Source: Psococerastis gibbosa
Taxonomy: Eukaryota; Arthropoda; Insecta; Psocodea; Psocidae
Direction of reading: 5' to 3'
Assembly: GCA_963971405.1 (NCBI GenBank)
Contig: OZ020491.1
Location: forward strand, 10,038,855-10,102,854
DNA length: 64,000 nt
Below the pieces are notes generated by a model that worked only from the letters and a program-made list of their open reading frames with translations, was not told the origin of the DNA and did no database searches. Position numbers and translations under genes: made by a program. This document shows, one piece after another, positions 54,868 through 63,491 of the stretch; the first letter of the stretch is position 1; each line of letters begins with the position of its first letter.

Positions 54868-55147
54868 AGGTTTCAGTAATGTTTAATTTATCGGAAATCA
54901 AACGAACACTTCCACGACGATCTGTGTTCAACAAGTCAAGCACATGTTGCACATTGTCGTTGGTTGTGGAGGTTGATGGCCGTCCAGGGCGGGGCTCGTC
55001 GTTGGCGTCTTCGCGACCTTCTGCGAAGGTCTTGTGCCACCGGAAAATTTGCCTACCCGAAAGGCAATCTTCGTCGAAAGCCTTCTTCAACATTATAATG
55101 GTTTCCGCAGCACTCTTCTCCAGTTTTACACAAAACTTGATCGCCAT
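54851..55147 (-). pseudogene. Mariner transposase N-terminus, right arm
   Basis: The same start as the left arm (MAIKFCVKLEKSAAETII) continues further through GRPSTSTTNDNVQHVLDLL to RRGSVRLISDKLNITET, adding most of the second helix-turn-helix. It then ends at the palindrome centre. Differences from the left arm are few, so duplication was recent relative to the surrounding repeats. Confidence 0.85.
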
Positions 55148-55359
55148 CCATTACTCAAGCGAACGCTTTTTTTCTTCTTGCACCGGGTTACTGTACCGAC
55201 TCACACGGAACAACTGATGTGACCACTACAACGATCGGTAGCCAGCTGACGCTTTTTGGAACTTGTTGCCAGATCCCTCCACCACAATCTGAGCTAGTAA
55301 AACGCGCGCTTGCGCGTAGTTTCGGTAAAAAAATCACATTACTTTCCGGACAAACCCTG

Positions 55360-55737
55360 TATTTCTGTTAAGTTATACAATCAAGTAATCAACAAAAAAT
55401 GGAAGAGTAAATATAAAGTAAAATCGTCAAAATCATGTAGTTCTGGCATTGTGTGCTAGTGCCTCAGTGACAGGGTAGAAAGCTTTCTCTAATTATTATT
55501 CCACCTCAACTGGGTATCTATTAAATAAATAAATTAAAAGAATAACCAGAACGAGTGGACCCGTACATGCTTTCCTATTTATGAGTTATTATAGGTACAG
55601 AGATGATAATATAAGTCGCCTAGTTCCATCGTAAACCGTTGTCTTAGGGTTGAATTTCGGTTGCCTTGACTAAACCGATGCCAAAGTACACAAAAAATAC
55701 CTAGTTAGTAAGCATCTACATTTCGCAGAAATTTTTT
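55360..55737. other. Gene-free stretch
   Basis: It includes the short dispersed AAATAAATAAAT ... ACATGCTTTCCTATTTAT repeat at about 55520-55580. Confidence 0.4.
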
Positions 55738-55880
55738 TTTGTCTTTTTCATGAAAATTGAGCCATTTATTTATTTTTGCTCCTAGAAGGAAACTATCAAG
55801 GAGCAAGCGCCGCGACCTATTAGGTTTTGTTGACATTAATAACGACTACAATATATGTGAATTTAAAGAAATTATCCTAA
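55738..55880 (-). repeat. Repeat D fragment (copy 4)
   Basis: GAAACTATCAAGGAGCAAGC, TTAATAACGACTACAATATA and GTGAATTTAAAGAAAT match the middle of repeat D in the orientation of 30717-31492. Confidence 0.65.
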
Positions 55881-56685
55881 ATTCTAATCTTCACCGCACT
55901 CTGGCAGGGAAAAACACGGCTTCCAGTCACATTGCAGACCAAGACATCCCAAATCGAGCTGTGGTCAAGACTAGACCTCTTGGGTAGACCTCTCCTTCTA
56001 CGGTACAAAATTTGTATGAATACGTAAAAAGTCCTCTGAATACGTTGATTGAGTCAGAAAAATAAAGAACAAAAAAGAAGACTTGTGGATGAATTTAATT
56101 TCATTCATTGAAGCGCGAGTAGTGCAAGTGACACACCAGGAACTCACTTATGAGCCTATAAGAAGAATAAAGATATTAAAATATGGACTCCGGAGGATAT
56201 AACAACGAAGACGACGGACAAAATATGACATGAAGCAAAGGGAAGTAAGTACCTATTAAACAGGCAACGAAAAATAGGCTCTGTAAGTATAAAATAAATA
56301 AACAATCAAAAATTAACCTAAATACAACGTAGGAAAACTATAGAGGAGAACGGAGAAAATAAAGCGGTCCATTCTCTGTCAGATTAATCATGAACCATAA
56401 GAGGAAGGAAGCCAAGTGGAAGACGGACCTCTGGCGACATAAGAGCCAAGATGACGGACTAAAGATGACATCTAGCAGAAGGAATGGAAAGATTAGGCGT
56501 GTGACGTAGAGACGTCATCTGGACGGATCGGCCGCCGAAAACCGAAAAGAAACCGACTGACAGCAGCATGATTTGGAATGACAACGTCGCTGTTGGGAGC
56601 GAGCTTTTGATATGACTGGCTCAGGGGTGGGCAAAGCTTCTCAGGGAAAAATTAAAGCCAAGACAGTCCAATAAAGTCATCGGCA
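55881..56685. other. Gene-free stretch
   Basis: A GACGGAC(A/T)AAA(A/G)ATGACAT block occurs at about 56215 and 56455, suggesting an old duplication. No gene recognised. Confidence 0.35.
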
Positions 56686-56687
56686 TA

Positions 56688-56890
56688 GCTTGTGGAAACA
56701 CTGTGTTTCTTAATGGAATTTCTGACTTGCAGCAACTTGTCAAAATGAACAATCAGAACACTGTGCATTCTGCTGCTGTCATGTTCGATGATCTCAATGA
56801 CCGTGTACATGATAGAGACTGTCAAAAAACATGTCTGAATGAGCAAACACTGATGGGAGGGGACAATTTTATCAGGCGAATATGGGGCGA
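56688..56890 (+). pseudogene. Possible LINE reverse-transcriptase remnant
   Basis: The frame reads CGNTVFLNGISDLQQLVK. T-V-x-L-x-x-x-I-S-D-L-Q-Q-L-V is the stretch that directly follows Y-A-D-D in many non-LTR reverse transcriptases, but here the Y-A-D-D itself is missing. The rest (MFDDLNDRVHDRDCQK) is not diagnostic. Confidence 0.4.
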
Positions 56891-57098
56891 ATAATACCCG
56901 GACAGCAGCGAGGTAAAAACTACACTAAATAGGGGATAGGCTACCACAACAACTTGCGGTGTAACTGGAGGACAACAATGTGAAACCTCAGGTCACATAA
57001 AGGAGGCGAACCGAGTTAAATAAGCCAAAGGCTGCCGAAGACATACAAAGTTGCACTATTAAACAACTACTAAACTAATGGCTTCAATAGAAAAGAAC

Positions 57099-57292
57099 AG
57101 ATCTAGAAAACTTAATATGGCGGCTATTCCCCTTGAAAATAATCCGTCATTTGTGCTTCAATAATTGATGAGATTTTTTTTACTATAATAATAAAACTAA
57201 AATAATAAATACAAAAACCTCATCAATTATTGATGCACAAATGACGGAATATTGACAAGTGGAATAGCCGCCATATTAAGTTTTCTAGATCT
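57099..57292. mobile_element. TTA-type MITE, copy g, inside a longer palindrome
   Basis: The MITE proper (57119-57272) starts GGCGGCTATTCCCCTTG and ends AAGTGGAATAGCCGCC. The inverted repeat continues perfectly for another 20 bp on both sides (AGATCTAGAAAACTTAATAT and its complement, 57273-57292). Other copies lack this extension. There is no direct TTA duplication here. Confidence 0.85.
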
Positions 57293-58024
57293 AGAAAGAC
57301 ATTTTATTAGACATAAAGAAAAAAAACCTATTTTTATTCGCTTTCTTCAAAATTATACATAGCCTACATACGTAACCTACACCTACACACCATCGTAACA
57401 AATGAAATGAAACACTGCACCTACCCTTGCACATGGGAACAACGTTGGGGTGCAAATTATCTACGCACCATGTCTTCTCAAAATAAACACAAGTACCTCT
57501 TTGTTATGTCAGCAAATCGCAGCTTTGGCCACCCTGAGGCGCAGGGGGACATAAACCCCCGTAAGACGGGCTGTCAACGTGACATTTGCTCAGCTTGTCA
57601 ATACGGCGAGCGACTGACGGCTGTCATATCTGTACAGCGCCCCCCCCCCCTTTCTTTCAGAGCCCCACATCGATTTCAGGTGAAATGTCCCCCCCCCCAC
57701 CCTTACCTCTTTCCCAAACGTTAAAACTCTTCTCATTTCTTTTGATGGTCAACTTTTGATATGTATTTTGAAGCTATTGGCTGTGTTCGAAATTATTTCT
57801 ATTTCAGACGAAACAGAGGTGCAATATCATTTTATTGGGGTTAGCTTCTTAACCCTGCAGCTTTGAAAATATTTTGCTCGAATTTTCATGCCCCTTTCCA
57901 TGAATCGGGTTTGGCCACACAACCGAATAGTTTCACACTTTTAAGTATTTATTCTTTGCCTGGTAAAGGCCCAGGGGCGGATTTATCAGTAGGAAACTGA
58001 GGCAAATGACTATATCCTACAGAG
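57293..58024. other. Gene-free stretch
   Basis: A 105-codon frame at 57407-57724 runs into C-runs (57641-57650, 57690-57698) and has no recognisable family. Its cysteine and basic residues do not form a known motif. Confidence 0.3.
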
Positions 58025-58345
58025 CAGCGTTGCTCAACCTTTTTTACCTCACTAACTGACAATCAAATTTACTTACAACACACTATGTTATTATCATTTC
58101 ATTACATTCAGTTAGGCAAAACTAGAAAATAGTAATACATGGTATGTTTACTAGGTTAAACAAATGAAAAACTCCTTGTTAGTGGTAAAACAATTATTAA
58201 GATGATTTAATGATGTTACAAACAAGAAAATGTTTTTTAAATGTACATATCCATTAAAAATTGTAGTAAAAATGACCTTTGAAATCTTAGAAGTCTTCTT
58301 TTGCGGCACACCAGTGTGCCGCGGCACACCGGTTGAGAAACGCTG
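58025..58345. mobile_element. hAT-like MITE (321 bp)
   Basis: CAGCGTTGCTCAACC at the left is inverted as GGTTGAGAAACGCTG at the right, with one mismatch. The subterminal GTGCCGCGGCACACC block is typical of hAT relatives. Flanks CTACAGAG and CTATACTG agree at 5 of 8 bases, as expected of an old 8-bp duplication. Confidence 0.8.
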
Positions 58346-59207
58346 CTATACTGTCTGCATGAACTGTTATATACGTGTACGTACGAGTACAAACCGCACA
58401 GTAGATATGTAATAGTATAATGTTCAGGACGGTAGCCGGAAACTATTTATAAACAAATAGCCTAAACCTCTTTACCAAGAGGCCTTACCACCATACACGC
58501 ATCGAGCTAAGTAGCTATTGTAGTCTTTGTCTACATACAATGTGTAGGCACCAAGATTAAAATTATTGAAAAGAAGTCAACTTCAAGTAGGCGTAGATTG
58601 ATGCGGCCTGCATATAATGGACACATGTATGGTGCCATAAATATCAGCTGCTAGTGCCTCCATGTCAGCTCCGTTATCACTGCTCTGCATAGCTACACAT
58701 AGTGTGTAAATTTATTTATAATCGCTTTTTACAATGCTCCTATCCTAGCAAATACACTGTGAATTATTGTATTTTCATTGTATTGCTGTAAACACAGACA
58801 AAGTCGGTGGTGGTTGGCGGCCTTGCGAAATGTTCTTTTTGTCGTGTTTGCCGACAATCACAGCGGAAGTGTTTTATAAAGGGCTGAGAAAAATTATGAT
58901 GCGGTATAATAAAGCTGCGTCGCTTCGGCTTAAAGATGTCCCTAAGTCCTAACAGAAGTGCTTTAGGAGGAAGCATCACCTAAAAAGAGAATTTAAAAAG
59001 GTACTTCTCGTCCGGCAAACTACAACAAGCTGTGAGAGTCGGGAGATCCAGGCTACTGTTCATCTCCTGTTGCCCGGACAGCTAGCGAAATACGCTGTAA
59101 GGGAAGATCCCAAGGGACATAGACCAAGAATACGAGTTCCAAGTAATTAACCATCAATAACTTACTAGAAAAACTATAACCGAAATTAGAGCATGTAGAA
59201 TAATAGT
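58346..59207. other. Gene-free stretch
   Basis: Mirror-image frames at 58764-58979 show no family motif. Nothing else supported. Confidence 0.35.
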
Positions 59208-59285
59208 TGGACTTGGCGGGATTCGAACCCACGATCCACGCCTAATCGTGGTGTTGTCTTAACCGATGGACTATCAAATGAGTTA
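59208..59285 (-). tRNA. tRNA-like sequence, probably a pseudogene or SINE head
   Basis: The minus strand reads TAGTCCATCGGTTAAGACA (D-arm / box A-like), CCACGATTAGGCGTGG (anticodon arm-like) and GTGGGTTCGAATCCCGC (T-arm with GGTTCGAATCC box B). The anticodon arm gives a 6-nt loop with a 5-bp stem or an 8-nt loop with 4 bp, and only five acceptor pairs can be formed. So I do not regard it as functional. Confidence 0.5.
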
Positions 59286-59954
59286 ATCCTCAACCAAGGT
59301 AACTAAAAGATGAGTCTCAAAAAAAAATGACTTAAATGAAATACAATACAGCCCCAGACCTACCATTGCTACAAGTTACTTTCAGTGATTGCCTTTAAAA
59401 AAAATTACATCCCATGAATATAAAGCCTTACGAAAAAAAACCCATATTATAAACTTTCTTCCTTGCCTCTTGATTTTCAAATTCAAACCTCCCCCGTTCC
59501 CCTGACAATAAAATTAGTCCTTTAAAGTCCTAAACCTTATTTCCTTCAAATTAAGGCGAAGAAGAAAAGCAATTCGTACCTTTTTATGGCGCCATTGACA
59601 ACCAGTTTTAACTCGAAAACCATTAAAAGATAGTATCCCCACCTGTACACCCAGGGGCTTCTACAGAAAGCAACGGTTCTGCTTACATTCGAAAATGGTA
59701 ATAGTATGCTATTAGTGCGAGTGTTTGGACGTTAGCACGACGTAATATCTTCACTGCTGACTATTGCTTATCATTTGTATTGTCCTTTTTTCTAACCTTT
59801 TCTGTTAATCCATTCCACACCATTCTACAATACAATCCCTTGCTTTCTTCTCTCTTTCTTCGAGTTTTCAGTCGTTTTAATAATAAAGAGAAACCATCTT
59901 AACGGTGTCGATAACATAGCGAGCCACGGAGCGACGACTTGCACTATTATGAGT
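59286..59954. other. Gene-free stretch
   Basis: No supported feature. Confidence 0.35.
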
Positions 59955-60084
59955 GTTAGCCCGAAATTTAATACTTCTCATTTTTTTATTTAATTTACTA
60001 AGAAATTTATTAAAATATTTGTTCATCTAAGTGCCGAAGACATGAAAACATGAAAATAATAAGGTATTTTTAATTTTTGGTTAA

Positions 60085-60479
60085 GAGGACATGCTACGTA
60101 GAAAATGAGCACCCCCAAATTTGTTGTTTTTATGGACTATTTATTTTTTATTTAATTAACAGAGCAAGTCATTAAAGATTTGACTCATGAAAGTTGTAGA
60201 AGACTACATCGTGCATCATATAATCGGGTATTTCTACTTTTCGGTTTTGTAGTTCTTCCAAAAATCCCAGAATACGCATAATTTTAGTCCGTTCTGGTAT
60301 TTATGAAAGAACTAAGGTACCAAAAATTTAATATTTCCTATTACAAGATGCATGAAGCAGTCTTCTACATCTTCCAAGAGCCAAATTTTTAATGACTTGC
60401 TCTGTTAATTAAATAAAAAATAAAAAGTCAATAAAAACAACAAATTTTGGGGTGCTCATTTTCTACGTAGCATGTCCTC
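60085..60479. mobile_element. 395-bp MITE with TTAA duplication
   Basis: GAGGACATGCTACGTAGAAA at the left is inverted as TTTCTACGTAGCATGTCCTC at the right, with direct TTAA at 60081-60084 and 60480-60483. TTAA is the target of piggyBac-type elements, but TTA-class elements could also explain it. Its interior (AACAGAGCAAGTCATTAAAG, ACTACATCGTGCATCATATA) is related to element E, so it may be a derivative inserted into its own relative. Confidence 0.8.
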
Positions 60480-60608
60480 TTAATGTAGTATTGTATTTTC
60501 GTGGTATCTATTCCATAAGAAATTTTATTGCTTATAAATAATAATAATTTTTATGAAAAAGCTACGGTACCAAAAATTAACAATACCCTTTTATACAGTA
60601 TGATGCAT

Positions 60609-60960
60609 TGCCAACGGCCTTACCATGTTGATTCCATTAGAGCAGAGCATGTTTCAAACTGCGGCAACTTGGTAGTGTGCACAGCGTTGGCAGGGGAACC
60701 TGGTGGGACATGATAACGCGCTTAGGCAGTATAAGTCGAGTCCTGGTCACCTCCGATCTAATCGTGTGACTTTACCATGTTCCCCAAGTGGTTCGGAATC
60801 CACTATAATCAGGAGGTCCACCCTGTTAGTCAACTCCCCTTTCCCAGAGGTGATAGAGTCTGCCCTATGGGTGCCTCAAGTTAACAAACAGACTCACTCC
60901 CCCCGCCAGGCTGACAGGGTTGCTTAAAAGCAGAAATGCTGAAAGCAGGCGTTAGAAACA
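60609..60960 (+). mobile_element. 5S-headed SINE, complete copy with 14-bp TSD
   Basis: Base 60610 starts GCCAACGGCCTTACCATGTT, as 5S rRNA does. CGGCAAC lies at positions 53-59 of the head, where 5S has its AAGCARC box A core. TTGGCAGGGGAACCTGGTGG lies at 78 onwards, at the place of 5S box C. The body then diverges completely. A perfect duplication, ACAGTATGATGCAT, is at 60595-60608 and 60961-60974. The 74-codon frame at 60703-60927 occurs inside the body, as in the 33631 copy. Confidence 0.92.
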
Positions 60961-61101
60961 ACAGTATGATGCATGAAGTAGCCTTCTATATTACAACTTA
61001 AATTAGCCAAATCTTTAATAACTTGCTTAGTTAATTAAATAAAAAATAAGAAGAAGGTATTAAATTTAATGCTGCCAATTTCCTACAGGACGTGCACACT
61101 T

Positions 61102-61387
61102 CAGTCAGTAGTAGTGTTCGTCGGGTTAATAACGACATAGGCCTCAAATTTGGGCCCATAGAGCGACTCCGACTTGACTGTCCTATGCCAGCCCATAGGA
61201 CAGTGGACCTCCTGATTATAGTGGATTCCGAACCACTTGGGAAACACAGTGAAGACACACGATTAGTTCGGAGGTGACCAGGACAAGTCCTACCATGTAT
61301 CCCTACCGGCACTGTGCACACGACCAAGTTATCTGCGGCTTTGAACCTGCTCTGGTCCGCTGGATTCAACATAGTATGGCGGCCGGC
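61102..61387 (-). mobile_element. 5S-headed SINE with a different 3' half, 13-bp TSD
   Basis: On the minus strand the head is GCCGGCCGCCATACTATGTT followed by GAATCC, closer to 5S than the other copies in this part. The middle (GTGGTTCGGAATCCACTATA) is shared, but after CAGGAGGTCCAC the sequence differs entirely, with GGCTGGCATAGGACAGTC and GGGCCCAAATTTGAGGCC. GACGTGCACACTT flanks it at 61089-61101 and 61388-61400. Confidence 0.88.
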
Positions 61388-61400
61388 TGACGTGCACACT

Positions 61401-62250
61401 TAGTGCAGTAACATAAAATTTTAATTCTGAAAAACGTTATGGATCAACATGTGAGTAAAACCAGCACACAACAAGAATCGTCAAAGTCAGAAAGACATTA
61501 AATCAAAAAAATGTCTGTTCACAAATCAAACACCTTTAACAGCTGCTACGCGAGTAAAGACAGATTCATCTGAATCATAATTATTAATTTGATTACTCTT
61601 GGCAATGTCGTCAAAAAATGAACTCGCTCGAAATTTGATTTGCTATCATTATTTTGGTAAATCGCTTACCGAGACAACAACGTTCTTACTTTAATGAACT
61701 CTTCGAGCGTTTCAAAGGCGGCACATATTTTAAGATTATAAATGAATTATTTTTAGTGATTATGACTCGTAGGCGACAGTTTTGGGATTTATGGGCCCTT
61801 TCTAATGATTTGTTGTAACTTTTCCTTATTCTCTCCGGCCTCTGTTTCCTTAATTAGTGGCGGATTTTTAATGGTTGGGCTCAAAAAATTTGAGAACGGA
61901 AGTTTCTAATTTTGTTACTTGCTAGCGTGTGTCACTGAAAGGTTGGCCTAGGTCACCAAATATTTTTCAAAAATTAAAAGATTTTGAGTACGCTATCTCT
62001 GGAATGGACAACTTTCGTATAGGAATCGAATATTACCGCAATTGCTAATGAATGAATGAATGAATGAAAAACGTCTTTATATTCGGCGCGCTTTAGCCCC
62101 GAAGGGCTATTCTACCAGGTAACCTAAATGGCTTCTTCTATACTTATCTTAGGGGCAGAAGTGTACTTCATCTCTTTTATAATTTTATTTCACACAGAAA
62201 TACAAGTTATTCCGTTGTTTCATTCAATGAAGGAATGTCCAACAGCAGTC
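61401..62250. other. Gene-free stretch
   Basis: It contains a (GAAT)n microsatellite at about 62048-62068. No gene recognised. Confidence 0.4.
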
Positions 62251-62409
62251 TGATCGAGGCGATTATAATACCGGGGTTAAATAAATAGCCTAGGATTATA
62301 ACAGTAAACAAACAAATTTTGAATAGCACTTTCCATTATAAAATTATCTTGTTTACATTTTTAATACCAGGGGATTAAATAAATACCGGTATTATAATCG
62401 CCTCGATCA
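62251..62409. mobile_element. 159-bp MITE
   Basis: TGATCGAGGCGATTATAATA at the left is perfectly inverted at the right (TATTATAATCGCCTCGATCA, 62390-62409), and the arms continue with CCGG and TTAAATAAAT. The centre contains the dispersed TTTTGAATAGCA ... TTATCTTGTTTACAT sequence also found at 22880 and 40845. Those two copies have lost the ends. No target duplication is evident. Confidence 0.85.
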
Positions 62410-62450
62410 AGCTGTAGGACTTTTAATAATATAAAATAAGATAATATAAA

Positions 62451-62608
62451 GAATAGTGGTACAGACTTCGATTTTAAAAGGTAATTGGTTCGAGTAAAGT
62501 GGTGGCCCCGGGTCTTCCTAGTTGAGTGTAAGAGAGGGCTTTACAGCCCTAACTCCGCTAGGTTGGCTTAGTAATAGAACAAACAAAAGTCAGTATTTAT
62601 TTATTTAA
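62451..62608 (+). mobile_element. SINE-C copy
   Basis: TAGTGGTACAGACTTCGATT, AATTGGTTCGAG (box B-like), GCCCCGGGTCTTCCTAGTTG and CTCCGCTAGGTTGGCTTAGT end in TATTTATTTATTT. A deletion follows the box B-like block. Confidence 0.7.
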
Positions 62609-62699
62609 GAATAACTATCAACTGACTTAGCGTATCATTTGGGTGTAGATTATCAACTATAAAGTTGTTGTTTGGTAGGCTTAAGTAGAAAACTACAGA

Positions 62700-62835
62700 G
62701 GTATCTAGAGGATATCATGAAGAACCTAGGGTGCGACACCTATAAAGGACTGAAAGACAAGAACAGACAAGAGTGGAGGAGAAGAATAATACATTCGCTG
62801 CAAACCAATCCCTAGATAGCAACTCGAGAAGAAGT
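62700..62835 (+). pseudogene. LINE C-terminal end
   Basis: From 62711 one frame reads DIMKNLGCDTYKGLKDKNRQ, then EWRRRIIHSLQTNP and stop (62813-62815), followed by an AGAAGAAG tail. It is the same 3' end as the LINE at 5469-5751 (MKDLGCDTYKGLK, QEWRRKR), and here the frame is intact. Confidence 0.7.
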
Positions 62836-63077
62836 TGAGTTCTAAATAGAGACTCTCTCTTGCACTTAACACGTCTTCTTCACTGAGTAGTAGGTGGCAA
62901 GTGCCCCCAGAAATTAAAAAAAACTATTTTTGGCTGGAGCACATGCCCTATCTCTCCCATACAGACCTTTACTATTAAAATCCTTCCAATTTCACTTCTT
63001 CCTAAGACGTATGCCAGTCATTAGTGATTGTGATCAAACAATAACAGCCAGACGCGCCATGCTGGATTCTTTTACGA

Positions 63078-63133
63078 ATAAATAAATAAATAAATAATTA
63101 CTTTTTGTTCTATTACTTAGTCTACCTAGGAAA
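63078..63133 (-). repeat. SINE-C 3' end fragment
   Basis: (AATA)n tail followed by TTTTTGTTCTATTACTTAGT and CTACCTAGG. Confidence 0.6.
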
Positions 63134-63189
63134 GTTGTTAATAACCAAAAACTACTCCACAGAAGAACATTTTGACTTCGGAAACCTTA

Positions 63190-63488
63190 AGCTAGTCATT
63201 CACGAGGGCTCCAAACGGACTCGCGCCAAGCCAAATGGCGCGTCCTGTTCCATTTGGCGTCAGCGCCATTTTGAGGGGTCATCACGACTACGCTGAACCA
63301 TTCGCTCCAAACCTTTCAAATTGTACAGTACCTCTCCCATATCGTCACACTGTACAATTTGAAAGATTTAGAGCGACTGGTTCAGCGTAGTCGTGATAAC
63401 CCCTCTAAATGGCGCTAACGCCAAATGGAACAGGACGCGCCATTTGGCTTGGCGCGAGTCCGTTTGGAGCCCTCGTGAATGGCCAGCT
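63190..63488. mobile_element. 299-bp palindromic MITE with TTA duplication
   Basis: AGCTAGTCATTCACGAGGGC at the left is inverted as GCCCTCGTGAATGGCCAGCT at the right. Nearly the entire element is palindromic, about 140 bp per arm (GGACTCGCGCCAAGCCAAAT, GTTCCATTTGGCG, GCGTAGTCGTGAT and so on), with a ~20-bp loop. TTA flanks it at 63187-63189 and 63489-63491. Mirror frames at 63105-63296 and 63409-63666 overlap it and are not genes. Confidence 0.9.
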
Positions 63489-63491
63489 TTA

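Larger units (their letters stand above)
54454..55359. mobile_element. Head-to-head mariner palindrome (906 bp)
   Basis: Both outer ends start CAGGGTTTGTCCGGAA and run inwards as the 5' untranslated part and first codons of a mariner-like transposase. The element is two 5' halves joined tail to tail, not a normal element with different 5' and 3' ends. The left arm contributes about 62 codons and the right arm about 90, so the centre is a single-copy loop of roughly 95 bp. The right flank is TA and the left flank TG, consistent with a TA duplication with one change. Neither half can make transposase, but both termini are mariner ends and could be recognised in trans. Confidence 0.9.
59955..61080. 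mobile_element. Inverted-repeat element E, split by two insertions
   Basis: The left arm (AAATTTAATACTTCTCATTT at 59964) and right arm (TTAATTAAATAAAAAATAAG at about 61030, GGTATTAAATTTAATGCTGC at about 61057) match the arms of the intact copy at 16882-17220. Removing the MITE at 60085-60479 and the SINE at 60609-60960 leaves an element of about 350 bp, the size of the intact one. Confidence 0.75.

Noticed and set aside
54454-55359. Two separate mariner elements in opposite orientation
   Set aside because: Neither half has a 3' end or catalytic domain. The two outer ends are the same 5' terminus, so a single palindromic unit fits better.
56652-56846. Minus-strand SYADDF as a reverse-transcriptase active site
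   Set aside because: The residues before and after it do not fit a reverse transcriptase. The convincing match is on the opposite strand, and 12 matching bases can be chance.
57407-57724. 105-codon frame as a zinc-binding protein
   Set aside because: The cysteines do not form a known spacing pattern, and the C-terminal third is low-complexity sequence over C-runs.
59208-59285. Functional tRNA gene
   Set aside because: The T-arm and D-arm are good, but the acceptor stem pairs at only five positions and the anticodon arm has an abnormal loop.
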